The notes below the pieces were generated by a model. That model made no database searches. It worked only from the letters and a program-made list of their open reading frames with translations, and had not been told where the DNA came from. Positions 33,464-44,127 of a stretch of DNA of 64,000 nt are shown here, piece by piece (position 1 is the stretch's first letter; the number at the start of each line of letters is the position of its first letter). The translations under genes and the position numbers were made by a program. The stretch is from Taxawa tesnikishii (nom. ined.) (Eukaryota; Ascomycota; Dothideomycetes; Dothideales): positions 1,054,001 through 1,118,000 of the forward strand of contig JAPDRO010000004.1 of assembly GCA_030247885.1 (NCBI GenBank), in the 5' to 3' direction.

Positions 33464-33701
33464 GAGCTCTGACCTGTCCAGTACCAGTGCTTCATAGAGC
33501 ACTATTTGTATCCAATATTGAGTCTTGACAACTTTGACATCTTACCAAAGGCAGTCTGGCTTCCCTTGTGCAACCACGTCTCCGACCTGTGCTTTGTGTT
33601 TTCCGCATCTGTGCACCCACAGCCCGCTTCATCATACGTCCGACTTTTTGTTTCTTTCCGATACGCCTATACAGCTTTCATCAAGGTCGAGTTGCGCTTT
33701 C

Positions 33702-35867
33702 ATGGCTTCCACATCACCTAGGCATACCCCAAGAGGTAGCGAAGACCTGGAGTTTAGGGATGAAAGGTATGTGGGCCCCTTAAAACACATCCAGATGCCG
33801 GTGTTTTTGTCAGGCTGTCATGTCGAGTGCTCTGCTGCCGAAATGCAAGGATTTAGCGGTCGTCTTAGGCACCGAGCAAACTTCTACGTGGCAGACTGCG
33901 CGTATATCGGCCTCCTCCTCAGAAGGGTTCTCCGCCTGATAGACGGCCTATGTCGAATACCGGCATCTAACTTGCTTTCCTACCATGCCGGGAATTCAAA
34001 CAACGTTCTGACTCTACCAGGTATATGGACAAGATCAGGCATCCCAAAAAGCTCATTCTGTGCTGCGATGGTTAGTCTGGACCGTATATTCGTGGGAGCT
34101 CCCATGCTAACTGCTGGTGCAGGCACGTGGATGGTACGCTACCAAGATTTCAACGCCTTGCGGCCTTGGCAAGCTACGTAACTAACACTTCCAGGATGCC
34201 GACAATGGCTGGGTCGAAGGACAGAACGGCAAGAAAGGCCACGTGCAGACCCCGACAAATGTAACCCGAATTGCGCGAGCCGTAGCGAACACGGACACCC
34301 AGAACCATGCACAAATCGTCTACTACCAGGCTGGGGTGGGAACCGGTAATGGAGTTATCAACCACTTGCTGGGCGGCGGAACCGGTCTTGGGATATCCGA
34401 GAACATCCGAGAAGCATACGCTTTCCTGGCAAGCAACTACACCGCCAACGACTCCGTCTTCCTCATCGGTTTCTCTCGGGGCGCCTTTACAGTCAGAAGC
34501 ATTGGCGGCATTATCGGCCAACTTGGTCTTCTCAAAAGGAGTGCATGCAATACTTTCGATACGTCTTCCACGACTGGGAGACAGCAGGTGATCCGAAGAA
34601 TGATACCACAAAGGAACCTTCTTTCATAGACGAGTACCCCGAGATCAGGAAGCACCCAAAATACAAGAAACTCGTGAAGCCAGCCAATCAATTCAATGGC
34701 ATCGACGAGTGGCTGGCAGAGTACAAGAAACTGCTCTATGACCTGGAGTTGACGCATCCCGTCCCAGTCAAGATCAAAGCCATCGGTGTCTGGGACACCG
34801 TGGGTGCTCTGGGTATCCCAGTCAATCCTCGTCTGGTGAAGATCTTCAAAACGAAGTGGATTAAGGAGTATTCGTGGTTCGATACTACCATCGGAAATCA
34901 CGTTGACTATGCCTTCCACGCTTTAGCACTCGATGAGAAGCGTGCGCCGTACCAGCCTGCCATCTGGGAGAGGCCTGAGGGCTGCAAAACCCACTTGAAA
35001 CAGGTTTGGTTTCCGGGAGCCCATTCAAATGTGGGCGGGAGCTACGAAGACACTGCTTCAGCCGACATCACATTGGCATGGATGATGGATCAGCTGTCAG
35101 GAGATGCTCTTCACGTGGACAAGCCAGATCTTTGGCGTCCAGTCGACTGGATTCAATTCGATGAACAGTACGTTCTCGATCAGTACAGCCGGTACAAACG
35201 CCCCCACAGAGATTGGAAAGCCTCGAACATCTGGGCGATGGGAAGGTTGATCGACTCTTTCAACGGCATACAAATGCTCGCTAGCCATCGGGATCGCGCT
35301 CCCGGCCGTTACCGTAAGATGAACTACGAGACCGGGATTGAGTATGGACCCGACTACGAACCTAACAAGTATCCGCACAACATGCTCCGCGACACTAACG
35401 AGCTCGTACACGCCTCGGTTCGCTTGCGTATCGATCTGGAAGGCAGAAGTCCCGAGGCTGAGCCGGGCCAACACGAACCCTGGTATACCAAGTTATACAA
35501 GAAGCTCAGAAAGCTCGCCTTCCTCGGCCCGTACGAGCCACGTGCACTGGATGGCTGGAGTCTACAGGACGGCCACGAACATAAGCAAAAGCAGATGAGG
35601 GATTCGACATCTGTCGATGGCTGGAACGTTGCCGATATCCAGTCGCGAATCGGGCAAGGCGTTCAAGGAAAAGCTCCTGTGTGGGTCTGGAAAGGGAAGC
35701 TGGACTACGCCGACGTACCCAGGGATTGGTCGCCGAAGTCTATGGAGGAGGACCGCCTCGGCAAGTTCGAACTGGAACTGCTGAGGGCGTTCGATACCGA
35801 AGATAGAAAGATTGCGGAGTGGGTTGAGAGGACTAATAGAGGGCTCACTCCCTTGAGGGAGGACTGA
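33702..35867 (+). CDS. DUF2235 alpha/beta-hydrolase-fold protein
   Basis: Four exons: 33702-33766, 34021-34070, 34123-34133 and 34195-35867. The joined sequence reads IRHPKKLILCCDGTWMDADN across three splice junctions, the canonical start of DUF2235 (CDGTW). PTNVTRIARAV, YYQAGVGTGNG and the nucleophile elbow FLIGFSRGAFTVRSIGG follow. Later blocks are IGVWDTVGALGIP (with the family Asp), FHALALDEKR and QVWFPGAHSNVGGSY (with the His region). Exon 3 is an 11-nt microexon encoding only part of GTWM. Intron 1 is long (254 nt). The frame breaks once near 34.53 kb, by a missing base in a four-A run, between GQLGLLK and CMQYFRYVFHDWE. DUF2235 proteins are predicted serine hydrolases; fungal members are numerous and uncharacterised. 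About 620 residues, no signal peptide. Confidence 0.9.
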
Positions 35868-36461
35868 GGGTCATCGAATCGGTAAAGAGGAAGTCGGTGA
35901 CCATGCCCATTTGAAATGGTATCGGGAAAGGGAAAGGGAAAGGGCTGGGTTGGTATTTAGCGAAGGCGTTACGGCATGGGATTGCGGTGTTCCGGGCGGT
36001 TTCTGTACGCTGATATAACAACGAAGCTGTCACGGTTCTGTACTGTACCACACACGTCACACACACATGCGTAGTACCGGTGTTCGGCGGAGACCATACA
36101 AGGCTACACAAAGGGCCTCTACAGATTCCGGACCATAGCCGCAGCCCTGATGTCTGAGCTCGTCCCATGACACCATTCTCTGAATAGAGCGTTGGGCTCT
36201 ACATACGTGCATATATCCGAACAGCTGGCAGCCTGGGGCACTCCGGAAGGACTGACAGTAATTATGGGCCGCATAGACACGCCACAACGCCTTCGCTAAG
36301 TATTAATTGAGCCTGACAATACACTTGATCAATGTTCTTTTAACCCAGCTGCTTGTTGAGCAAGCCCTTCCTGTCGAAGTGACAACATGCTGGAAAGATG
36401 CCTGGAGCGAAATGGCGTGTTTGTTTGTTAAGATATTACCTCGCTGTAACTTTACCACACA
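35868..36461. other. Convergent intergenic region
   Basis: About 590 bases between two convergent genes. It contains a GGGAAA tandem at about 35923-35943. Nothing else seen. Confidence 0.5.
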
Positions 36462-37681
36462 TTAAGCAGTAAAAACCTTGCCTGCCCGAATCTCTTCGAA
36501 GGCCTGCATCGTATGTTCCCACACCTCGTCCCCAAACCCTTTCTTCCTCAATTCCTCGTACTTCGCATTGACGTCGAGAGCCCCACTGTTGTCCGCGACA
36601 GCATATGCACCACTTCCTCGATCTCCGTCGGTGCCCAACGCCACCTCATCGCCCAGTTTCCTGGTCTCTGCACCATCTCCCGCCGGTGGGAATCTTCTAT
36701 TATTGGCAAGATATATCGTCCTTGCTGCGCTTTCCGCCGCGGGAAGAGCACACCATCTACTCAGCGCCGGTCCAACTATGGCCCACATCAAGCGGAACCA
36801 CCATGGCATAGTCGAAGCATAGAAAGCCGGAGTGATAACCAGTCCTGGATAGACGTGCACCAGGCTCAATCCTTGATGCTGTCTAGCGAGATGCTCGAAG
36901 GCCATGGTCTTCATATGAACGACATGGGAGCGGGCCTGGTGGAACCCGTAGTTCTTCGGCGAGCGGAGAGACAGGTCGTCGGGAATAAGTTTCCCTTCCA
37001 AGCCAGCAGCATAGACCGAGATGACGTGCGTATGGGAAGCGGATACTGAAGGAGCGAGGAGTGGGAGGAGGTTCTGGATGAATAGAATGCGGGAGTAATA
37101 GAGGAGTGACATGGTCCGATCGAGCCCTTCGGGAGTTTCTGGAAAATCTGGGTTTAGAGCTGTGTTCGGCCTGTGGCAACGCACGGCATCGTTGGATCCA
37201 TGACCACAACGTCGGAGAAATGACGGACAAGGGCGATGAGACGGATGAGGACATACCGTGTCTTGGACCAAAACGCACCTGGCCTTGCGACATGACTAAG
37301 AGATCAATCTTCGCTTCCCTCTGCACGCCTCCTCTCTCTCTCTCGTCTTCTCACTCTGCAGGATCTTTTCGCACGCCGAATCCACATCCTTCAACAAAGC
37401 AAGATCGTTAGCCTTCACAAAGATTGGCTCGAACTTGCTCTTGTCGGAGTATAAATCAGAGCAATGAGAGAACGTCTCCATGGCAGCGGAACCATTGCGG
37501 CCAACAATGTACATACGAAGGCCACAGGAGTTGTGCTTGGAATTCAAATCGGCGAGGAGACGAGCAGCATATTCCCTATGCCTGATGTACCGCCGACTAA
37601 GACAACAACGTAAGGTTCGGATGATGAATGAGAGGAAAAGAGCTCCGCATTGACTTGCTTGACATCAGGGAGTGCAACCAT
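36462..37681 (-). CDS. Short-chain dehydrogenase/reductase
   Basis: Start at 37681 gives MVALPDVKQVNAELFSS. The last exon is 37138-36462, after an intron at 37256-37139 (GTATGT..CCAG). The protein has VVVLVGGTSGIG, the NAD(P)-binding TGxxxGIG-type motif. LRMYIVGRNGSAAM is the second strand, followed by KIDLLVMSQG (the NNAG-equivalent). The last exon has LDRTMSLLYYSRILFIQNLLPLL, then a GFHQARSHVVHMKTM stretch at the place of the YxxxK catalytic pair, and HVYPGLVITPAF. It matches a fungal SDR subgroup of unknown substrate. Two frame changes are needed: one at a CCC run (37574-37576), where one G is missing after GTSGIG, and one in a GA-repeat region (about 37320-37345). An upstream ATG at 37816 would add a 45-residue hydrophobic N-terminus and a possible membrane anchor. 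Total about 345 residues. Confidence 0.8.
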
Positions 37682-38323
37682 CGTTTCACTAGACAACAGG
37701 CTTCGAGAGTGGTGAGACAACAGAAAGATGCGGAGGGTAGCGAAGACTGATGTAATGAAATCAATCAGAGGAAGCAGGGAAATGTTATATAACCTTGCGG
37801 CCGTAAGAGCAGCCATGGCTTATCTGCGATGCACGGGTGTGGATGAAGGCCGCAAAGATCGAAGTTCGAGAGCGTTTCTTTCCTGTACGTGTGTTTCACA
37901 AAGTAGAAGAGCCAATCGAAATGGTTGTCGAGAAGAGAGTTGGGAGGATGCAATGTGGAGTTAGGAGGGTCGGAACGGAGGGTGATAGACGGAGACCGTG
38001 TTTTGCCTCCTATAGCATATCCTCACGGCAAGCGGCGTTCCCTTCCACCGACCGTGCAAAGAGGGTTGGAATATAGATTGAGATGCAGGTAGAGGCGCAG
38101 CAGAGAGGGAGGGGAGATATCGGAGATGGTATAGGCATGTGTAGTTCCATCTCATCTAATCGGTGCGTGCCGGAATCGGGGCGATATCGCTGCATCGGCG
38201 GCACTTTAGGAACCCCTCCAACCAACCCCACATCTTGAACATTTCACTCTCGCAACCTCTACAACTTGTAAACAGCTTCCACGATACACGAATTCCTGAG
38301 ACACCCTTGGTTAGGCAGCAATC
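37682..38323. promoter_or_regulatory. Bidirectional promoter, dehydrogenase / LEU2
   Basis: About 640 bases between divergent genes. It includes the Leu3-type element at 38170-38179. Confidence 0.5.
38170..38179. promoter_or_regulatory. Leu3-type binding site (CCG-N4-CGG)
   Basis: CCGGAATCGG lies 145 bases upstream of the LEU2 start codon. Leu3, a zinc-cluster factor, binds everted CCG-N4-CGG elements such as CCGGAACCGG in yeast LEU2, and its activity depends on alpha-isopropylmalate. Motif, spacing and target gene all agree. Confidence 0.6.
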
Positions 38324-39695
38324 ATGCCAGAGTTCAACATTGTCGTCTTTGAAGGTAAGACGATACACCCCGTGGTTCCGAGCTGGCACTAACATTCCCA
38401 TCTCCAGGCGACCACTGCGGTCCGGAAGTAAGCTATGTGACTTGGAACACGCGCGAATGGCTGTACTTACGCTTCACAGGTCATGGCCGAGGGTGTCAAG
38501 GTAGCCATACACTCAATTGATATACATGGAGCTCAGAAACTTACCATGAGTGGTTAGATCCTCAAGGTCATTGAAAGAGAAGGCAAGGACATCAAGTTCA
38601 ACCTCAACAACCAGCCGCTTGGTGGTGTACGTCATATCGTTTCGCTGAGAAGAAAAGCGTCTTGCTGAGACACAACAGGCTTCTATTGACGCTCATGGAG
38701 AGCCTCTCGCCGACACCGCTCTCAGTGCAGCTAAGGGCGCCGATGCCGTTCTGCTTGGTGCCATCGGTGGTCCAGTAAGCTTACCGCAGCGTTACGCATG
38801 ATTTCCAAGCTCACAGGGAACACAGAAATGGGGTACGGGCAAGGTCCGCCCAGAACAAGGTCTCCTGAAGCTCCGGAAAGAGATGGGCACCTTCGGCAAC
38901 CTTCGTCCATGCTTCTTCGCCTCCGAATCCCTCGTCGACTCCTCGCCGCTCAAGGCCGAGGTCTGCCGTGGCACAAACTTCAACATCATCCGTGAGCTGA
39001 CTGGCGGTATCTACTTTGGTGACCGCAAGGAAGACGATGGATCTGGATTCGCCATGGACACGGAACCATACTCGCGAGCGGAGATTGAGAGGATCACAAG
39101 ATTGGGAGCACACCTGGCTCTTGCGGAAAACCCACCGCTTCCAGTCTGGAGTTTGGACAAGGCCAATGTGCTTGCGACGAGTAGACTGTGGAGGAAGGTG
39201 GTCACGGAGACCATGGAGAAGGAGTTCCCACAACTGAAGCTGGGTCACCAGCTTATCGACAGTGCCGCCATGATCATGGTCAAGAACCCAACCGCGCTGA
39301 ACGGAATCGTCATCACCAGTAATCTTTTCGGCGATATCATCAGCGATGAGGCTAGCGTTATTCCCGGAAGTCTGGGCCTGCTGCCCAGTGCAAGCTTGAG
39401 CGGTATTCCAGATGGCAAGAGCAGGTGTAACGGCATCTACGAGCCCATTCACGGCTCCGCACCAGATATCTCCGGAAAGGGACTCGTGAACCCTGTCGCC
39501 ATGATCCTGTCCATTGGCATGATGCTCAAGTATTCTTTGCAAGAGCCGGAGCTGGCCAAGGCGATCGACGAGGCTGTCAAGGTCACCATCGAGAAGGGCA
39601 TCAAGACTGCCGATATTGGTGGCAAGTCCAGCACCAAGGATGTCGGTGATGCTATTGCGAGCGAGCTTGCCAGCATTCTGAGTGGAAGGAAGTAA
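38324..39695 (+). CDS. LEU2: 3-isopropylmalate dehydrogenase (leucine biosynthesis)
   Basis: Six exons: 38324-38354, 38408-38427, 38480-38500, 38558-38626, 38679-38774 and 38826-39695. They give 368 residues, the normal length. The protein begins [22 protein letters not shown]. It contains [20 protein letters not shown], the substrate-binding [10 protein letters not shown] and the Tyr/Lys region [14 protein letters not shown]. The metal-binding [13 protein letters not shown] follows, then the NAD-binding [17 protein letters not shown]. It oxidises and decarboxylates 3-isopropylmalate to 2-oxoisocaproate, the third step of leucine synthesis, usually in the cytosol. Exons 2 and 3 are only 20 and 21 nt. 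Five introns crowd the first 500 bases, which is unusual for this gene in moulds. The frame is intact and the promoter carries a Leu3-type site. Confidence 0.97.
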
Positions 39696-40032
39696 GTGCA
39701 TAGACAAAAGCAATGACATCCCTTTTTTTGGTCTGGGCTTCTTGTGTCCCCTTACCTGTCACCAATAGATAAACCCAGCAGGCTGGATCTAACGTGTTCG
39801 AGGGCTGTTAGCCCGCGCTGCAATACGCTCTTCAAGTGGAGGCCACGCCGCACCCGCACGTATCTGAGGATTGCTGATGATTAGAAAACCCGTTTGTCGG
39901 ATCAGCCATTGGCCTATGGTTCTAAGCTAGGCTATTTCTGAGCTACAGCATCGACTTCTTTTACTTGATCAATCTTGCATGGAACGAGACTTCGTGCAGC
40001 ACTGAATGAGTATCCACCAACTACCTTGCATC
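39696..40032. other. Convergent intergenic region
   Basis: About 340 bases of 3' flank of LEU2 (+) and of the membrane protein gene (-). Nothing recognised. Confidence 0.5.
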
Positions 40033-40940
40033 TTAACCTTCCGTAATCAAACATCTCCAGGCGAGCGCTGCCGCAACGCCTCCCTGCACCTTCGCCACGC
40101 AATGCATGTCGTACTGGACAGTACATTCCGTCACATGCTCCCGCAAGAACCTATTCTTCCCGGCCGGAGATCTGGACGCTGTGCTTGACGCTGCGCTCGC
40201 TCCCATCATACGGTGCGTCAATCGACTCAAGCTCTTCCCCTTCCCGTGTACACTCCTCGTGATGCGCGTCCGCAGCGTCTGCACGGCGAGGCCGAGCAGC
40301 AGGAGCTGTACGATAAAGACCGGTACCGTGGTGAAGTATGCGAAGCGCTAAGGGCACGTCAGCAAGAGGATCAAAGGCTATATAGGTAGCCAAGGTTCGG
40401 ACTCACACTCTCACGGCACAGTGGCCCGAAGTTGCCAGGCGTGTCTGGGGAGAGGGAGGAGGAGCTCCACCGACATGTCCAAGTCTGCATGGTGTCCCTG
40501 CCCGGCGCGGCGTTGTTGACGACGGCGGGGAAGATGATGGCGAAGAGGGCGAGGAAGGCGGTCAGAGAAGCGCATGCTGGTGGGGCGAATCTGGCCACCG
40601 TCTACACATCCCATCTAGTCAGTCTTGTTCCTTACCCTGGTAGGGAAGGAGGGTAGAGGTGGATGAGGTGGCATACCGCAGGGCCGAAGGTAGCGGCCAA
40701 AGCGACAATGTTGAATATGAAGATGGGCACGGATGTCCCGATCAATGCCTTCAGACCCCGTGTGTCGAAGTGCTGTGGCCAGACGGGCAGCCACCATGGG
40801 TTCGTCGTCTGCTCCGACGTGAAGGTCTGCAGAACGTGGCCAGCGCATGCTGTGATGGCAATGGACAGGATGATGGACAGAACCGTCAAGGCGAGTGCTG
40901 GCGCCTTGCCCACTACGCTCACATTGCTGAACCAAGCCAT
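40033..40940 (-). CDS. Four-helix integral membrane protein, unknown function
   Basis: Three exons (40940-40677, 40601-40407, 40347-40033), all phase 0, give 257 residues. Start MAWFSNVSVVGK. Four hydrophobic segments are clear: ALALTVLSIILSIAITACAG (about 13-32), SVPIFIFNIVALAATFGPA (about 70-88), CASLTAFLALFAIIFPAVV (about 97-115) and TTVPVFIVQLLLLGLAV (about 159-175). A loop with Trp and two Cys (MQTWTCRW and FGPLCRES) lies between helices 3 and 4. The last 80 residues are basic and cytosolic. Four helices with a cysteine-containing loop before the last helix recall MARVEL-like proteins, but I cannot confirm the family. The pattern fits a plasma-membrane or vesicle protein. The upstream frame is open beyond 40940, but the chosen ATG directly precedes the first helix. 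Confidence 0.7.
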
Positions 40941-43176
40941 GACCGACAAAGGGAACTGTGTATATTCTTGAAGGAGAGACTGGGAAGGAAAGGGAACTCT
41001 AGAGGGGGAAACTTGAGGAAACGGAGCAAACTCAGCCTTGTGCTGGGAGGAGTGCGACAACAGCGAGATGCGGAACTACACTCATCTATATTCAAGTTTG
41101 AGAGACAAAGATGGCCACCCATTTACTGTGGTCCACCACCCCCCCCCCCCCCAGCGCGTAAATAGAAACGGGATATGCTTGTACCCGCATCCCGGGCCGT
41201 ACGTAGCACAGGGTCAGATTCGACGTTCTGGCCAGTCACGAACTGCCAAGTGCTCCCTTTAACACGCCCACTTGGCCCCCTCCGCGCTTACTCGCAGATG
41301 GTGTTATTCTGGGGCTGTGTGAGGTCGTCTCGTGGGCGGCCTTGGAGGATGAGGTCGGCGAATGAGCGGCAAAAGATGGGCGATTACGGATTTCGGGATG
41401 GACACCACGCTTACGAGATGCACACATGAAACAATGACCGAAACGGGATCTGTTACACGGCGGCTACAGTTGACCTGATGGGGGATGTGAGCGCAAAAGA
41501 TGGTGATTCGTTCAAGCGCCCAGCGGTTAAACAAACAATAGGTCAGAGCGTTGCAGCAAGATCTTATCACGGAGCGAAGATCTAATCGGATCTTTTGCTA
41601 CCTTCCTCCTCTTTCTCGTCCTCGACTCCCCGCTGCACTTCTAGCCTGTGTGTTTCTTGCAACCTACTTGAGCCAGGCTCGTTAGCGCACTGAAGACGGC
41701 CGGATGATGCGCAGCGTAGCCGCAAAACCGCATCTCCTTGCTGTTCGACTGCGTCTATACTACCCCCACCTTCCGGCAAGAGTAACAAACTACATGCTTC
41801 GGCAGTAAAGGTGCACAATTTGGATATCAAATACACCGGTCTGCATAGCTCGGAGCTCTACCTGACCTTTTTGTGTATCGCAACGCAGCATGCTCTGTGA
41901 ATAAATGTCTTGACCTATTTTTCTCCGAGGGAAATCTCCACAGGACAATGACCTAGACGGCATCCGTTATCCGTCACGGACCGCATTTAAAGAAGCTGCA
42001 GACAAGGGGCTGTACAACAAGTGAACAGCTAAAAGCGGATTGCGTTCGTTTGGGAGGCGAATAGAGAGCGAACGAGCCGCCAGCCTACAATTACTACATT
42101 TCCAAGGGGAAGATTCTCTGTGGAGATCGATCATCTCTTCTGTATCGCCTTTTTCCTCAACACATACGCGAGACCGTGTTGATTGGGGGGAAAGAAAAAC
42201 ATCAAAGATGCCGTTCACAACAAGTTTGAGAGTGTAGCTACTGTACGGGAAAGCTAGATCATCACCCTTCTGCAACCCAGGCAGTGGCCGTCGAAAGCCT
42301 TCGTGCCTTGATATCGACGCGGAGGGTAGAGTTGAGCTGGGTCTGGATGAGAACGATGGACGACGATGGTTATGACGGATGTACGGGTCTGGTACAATTT
42401 CTTCCATCTGACGTTGTTCTACCTGCATTGTTGCCCGAGGCGACGGCAGGTCGCAACAACAATCCTGTCTGAGAAAAAGATAAAAGATATTTGCAACTAG
42501 CACACGACATTATACTCGTACGTTCAATCCGGAAAAGTGGCTCAAGGCAACGAAGCCCAACCACAACGCACAGTAAACTCAGGCTCAGAATCATAATCAG
42601 AATGAAGAGAACTTGTCTTCGTCTTCATTCGAGCGCTAACAGAATCCATTCCCGCCCATCCGTAATGCAATCACATGTCATCCATCCAAAGCGCCGATGC
42701 CGAATGATCCTGTCATACTCTGTTCTGTTCCTTGTACGCCTCGATCCTGTGACATCCTTGCTTTGAAGACCCAGATAATGTACAATAACCCCTTCCCAAA
42801 CCGTAACTGAAGCACCAAGGCACTGGGTGTGCGAGAACCGAGTTTTGAAGGTTCCGATGCCATGAACTGGAAAAACGCCATTGATGAAAGCGAGTAGACC
42901 CATAAATCTGTAACCGAATGTCTTGGTCAACGTCGGTTTGGTCGTGTTGGCCGTGCCGTCCTAGGGACTGTGGCAAAGGTTAGTCAATGGGCCAACGGTA
43001 AACATGAAAGGGGCGGGAAAAGTAGGCGGCAAAGGCCAACATGTGAATGTCCAGAGCATGTCTAGGATGTGTACGTGGGAAGATAGGTCTGAGGACAGAC
43101 CTTCGAGGTCATTTGCAGCAAGTAAAGAGTTAGGCGAATGAGATATCAACGTACCATGAAGCAATAGGCGTCGTAC
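40941..43176. other. Gene-poor region, about 2.2 kb
   Basis: Several open frames of 60-180 codons on both strands have no recognisable domain (for example 41967-42503 -). A perfect run of 14 C occurs at 41139-41152 in the upstream region of the membrane-protein gene. At the right end, a GTACGT donor (43154-43149, minus strand) and a CCTAG acceptor (42961) downstream of the Ies4 stop suggest a 3'-UTR intron. Confidence 0.4.
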
Positions 43177-44127
43177 TCATGCAGCAACAGCCGGTGCTGG
43201 CGAGCTCTCAATCCCATTGGCTTGTTTCGCACCCTCAGCATCCACACCACTGTTACTCGGTTCGCTCGGAACAGCGCTGCTCTCCATGTGTGCCTTTACA
43301 TCCTCAGAAGTAGAAGTGTCGCTCTTCGCGTCTCCGCTGAACGTCGAACTATCCCTCGTAGGCGCAGACCACGACCCAACAGACCAGGAAACACCCGTAA
43401 AGCTCTTAACCTGGAAGCCCTTGCGCTGCCATTTCCGACAAGGCTTGCCCGTCCTGTCGAGGGCACGCAGACCGGCGTTGATGGCACCGGTGTTGGCCTT
43501 TGGCCCGAGTTTGTGGGTGCTGATGGGGGCCACGCCGCCGAATGGGCCCTTTTTGGTCACTTCTGCGGATCTATCGATGGTGCCGTCAGCGCTGTGGTGA
43601 TGGCGTCAGCATGCTTCGAAGATGGGATTTCTTGACGAAGTAGCGTATGCACGAGGTTGGAGTATCGACAGCCAATAGCCAATAGCGGCGGTGAGATATG
43701 TGTAATCTACTTACAGTCTGGGCTTCTTCTTTGGACCTGGCTTCCCTCGAGGCTTGGTTTGTCCATCGGCTGGTGTTGTTTGTCCCAATGACCTCTTTGA
43801 CCCCGGCTTTGGTCCTGGTACAGCCTTGTTCTTGCCGCCGTCCACGCGTGGTGGTGCGAGGGAGTTGCTGTCGGTGGGGACGACGTCGGTCGCAGGCGCA
43901 GGAGTGTCGTTGGACTCGGACTTTTCGATAGTAGGAGGCTGGATGATGGGCGTCGCGGCGGGTTGCGAGGACGACTCTGGTGTTGACTGCTTCTGCGACG
44001 GCGAGTCTGACGGGAAGCGGGAGAGGCTGTCTGGTTTCAACCGCAGGATGATGGTCTTGGACTGCTTTGCTGATTTCGCTGCGGTCTTGGCAGGAGTCGC
44101 CGATGATGGTGTGTTGGCGGCCGACAT
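43177..44127 (-). CDS. INO80 chromatin-remodelling complex subunit Ies4
   Basis: Two exons (44127-43715, 43591-43177) give 275 residues. The first exon is Ser/Thr/Pro-rich and opens MSAANTPSSATPAKTAAK, with SKTIILRLKPDSLSRFP, the conserved N-terminal block of Ies4. It ends in a basic GPKPGSKR...KPGPKKKPR region. The second exon carries the family core: GPFGGVAPISTHKLGPKA, NTGAINAGLRALDRTGKPCR and KWQRKGFQVKSFTGVSW. A disordered acidic tail ends at 43177. Ies4 is a nuclear, fungal-specific INO80 subunit and a Mec1/Tel1 phosphorylation target in yeast. The intron (GTAAGT..CACAG) restores PRLADGTIDRSAEV. A 3'-UTR intron may follow the stop. The frame is intact. Confidence 0.9.

Larger units (their letters stand above)
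32404..33701. other. Intergenic region with AT-rich island
   Basis: About 1.3 kb. An AT-rich island (about 32750-33110) lies between ordinary GC-balanced flanks; see the separate entry. The rest is promoter and leader of the DUF2235 gene. No protein gene is recognisable. Confidence 0.5.

Noticed and set aside
38811-39719. 302-codon minus-strand open frame inside LEU2
   Set aside because: It is a shadow of the long last exon of 3-isopropylmalate dehydrogenase.
41967-42503. 178-codon minus-strand open frame
   Set aside because: No ATG at the expected start, no domain, no codon bias and no splice structure. Left as part of the gene-poor region.
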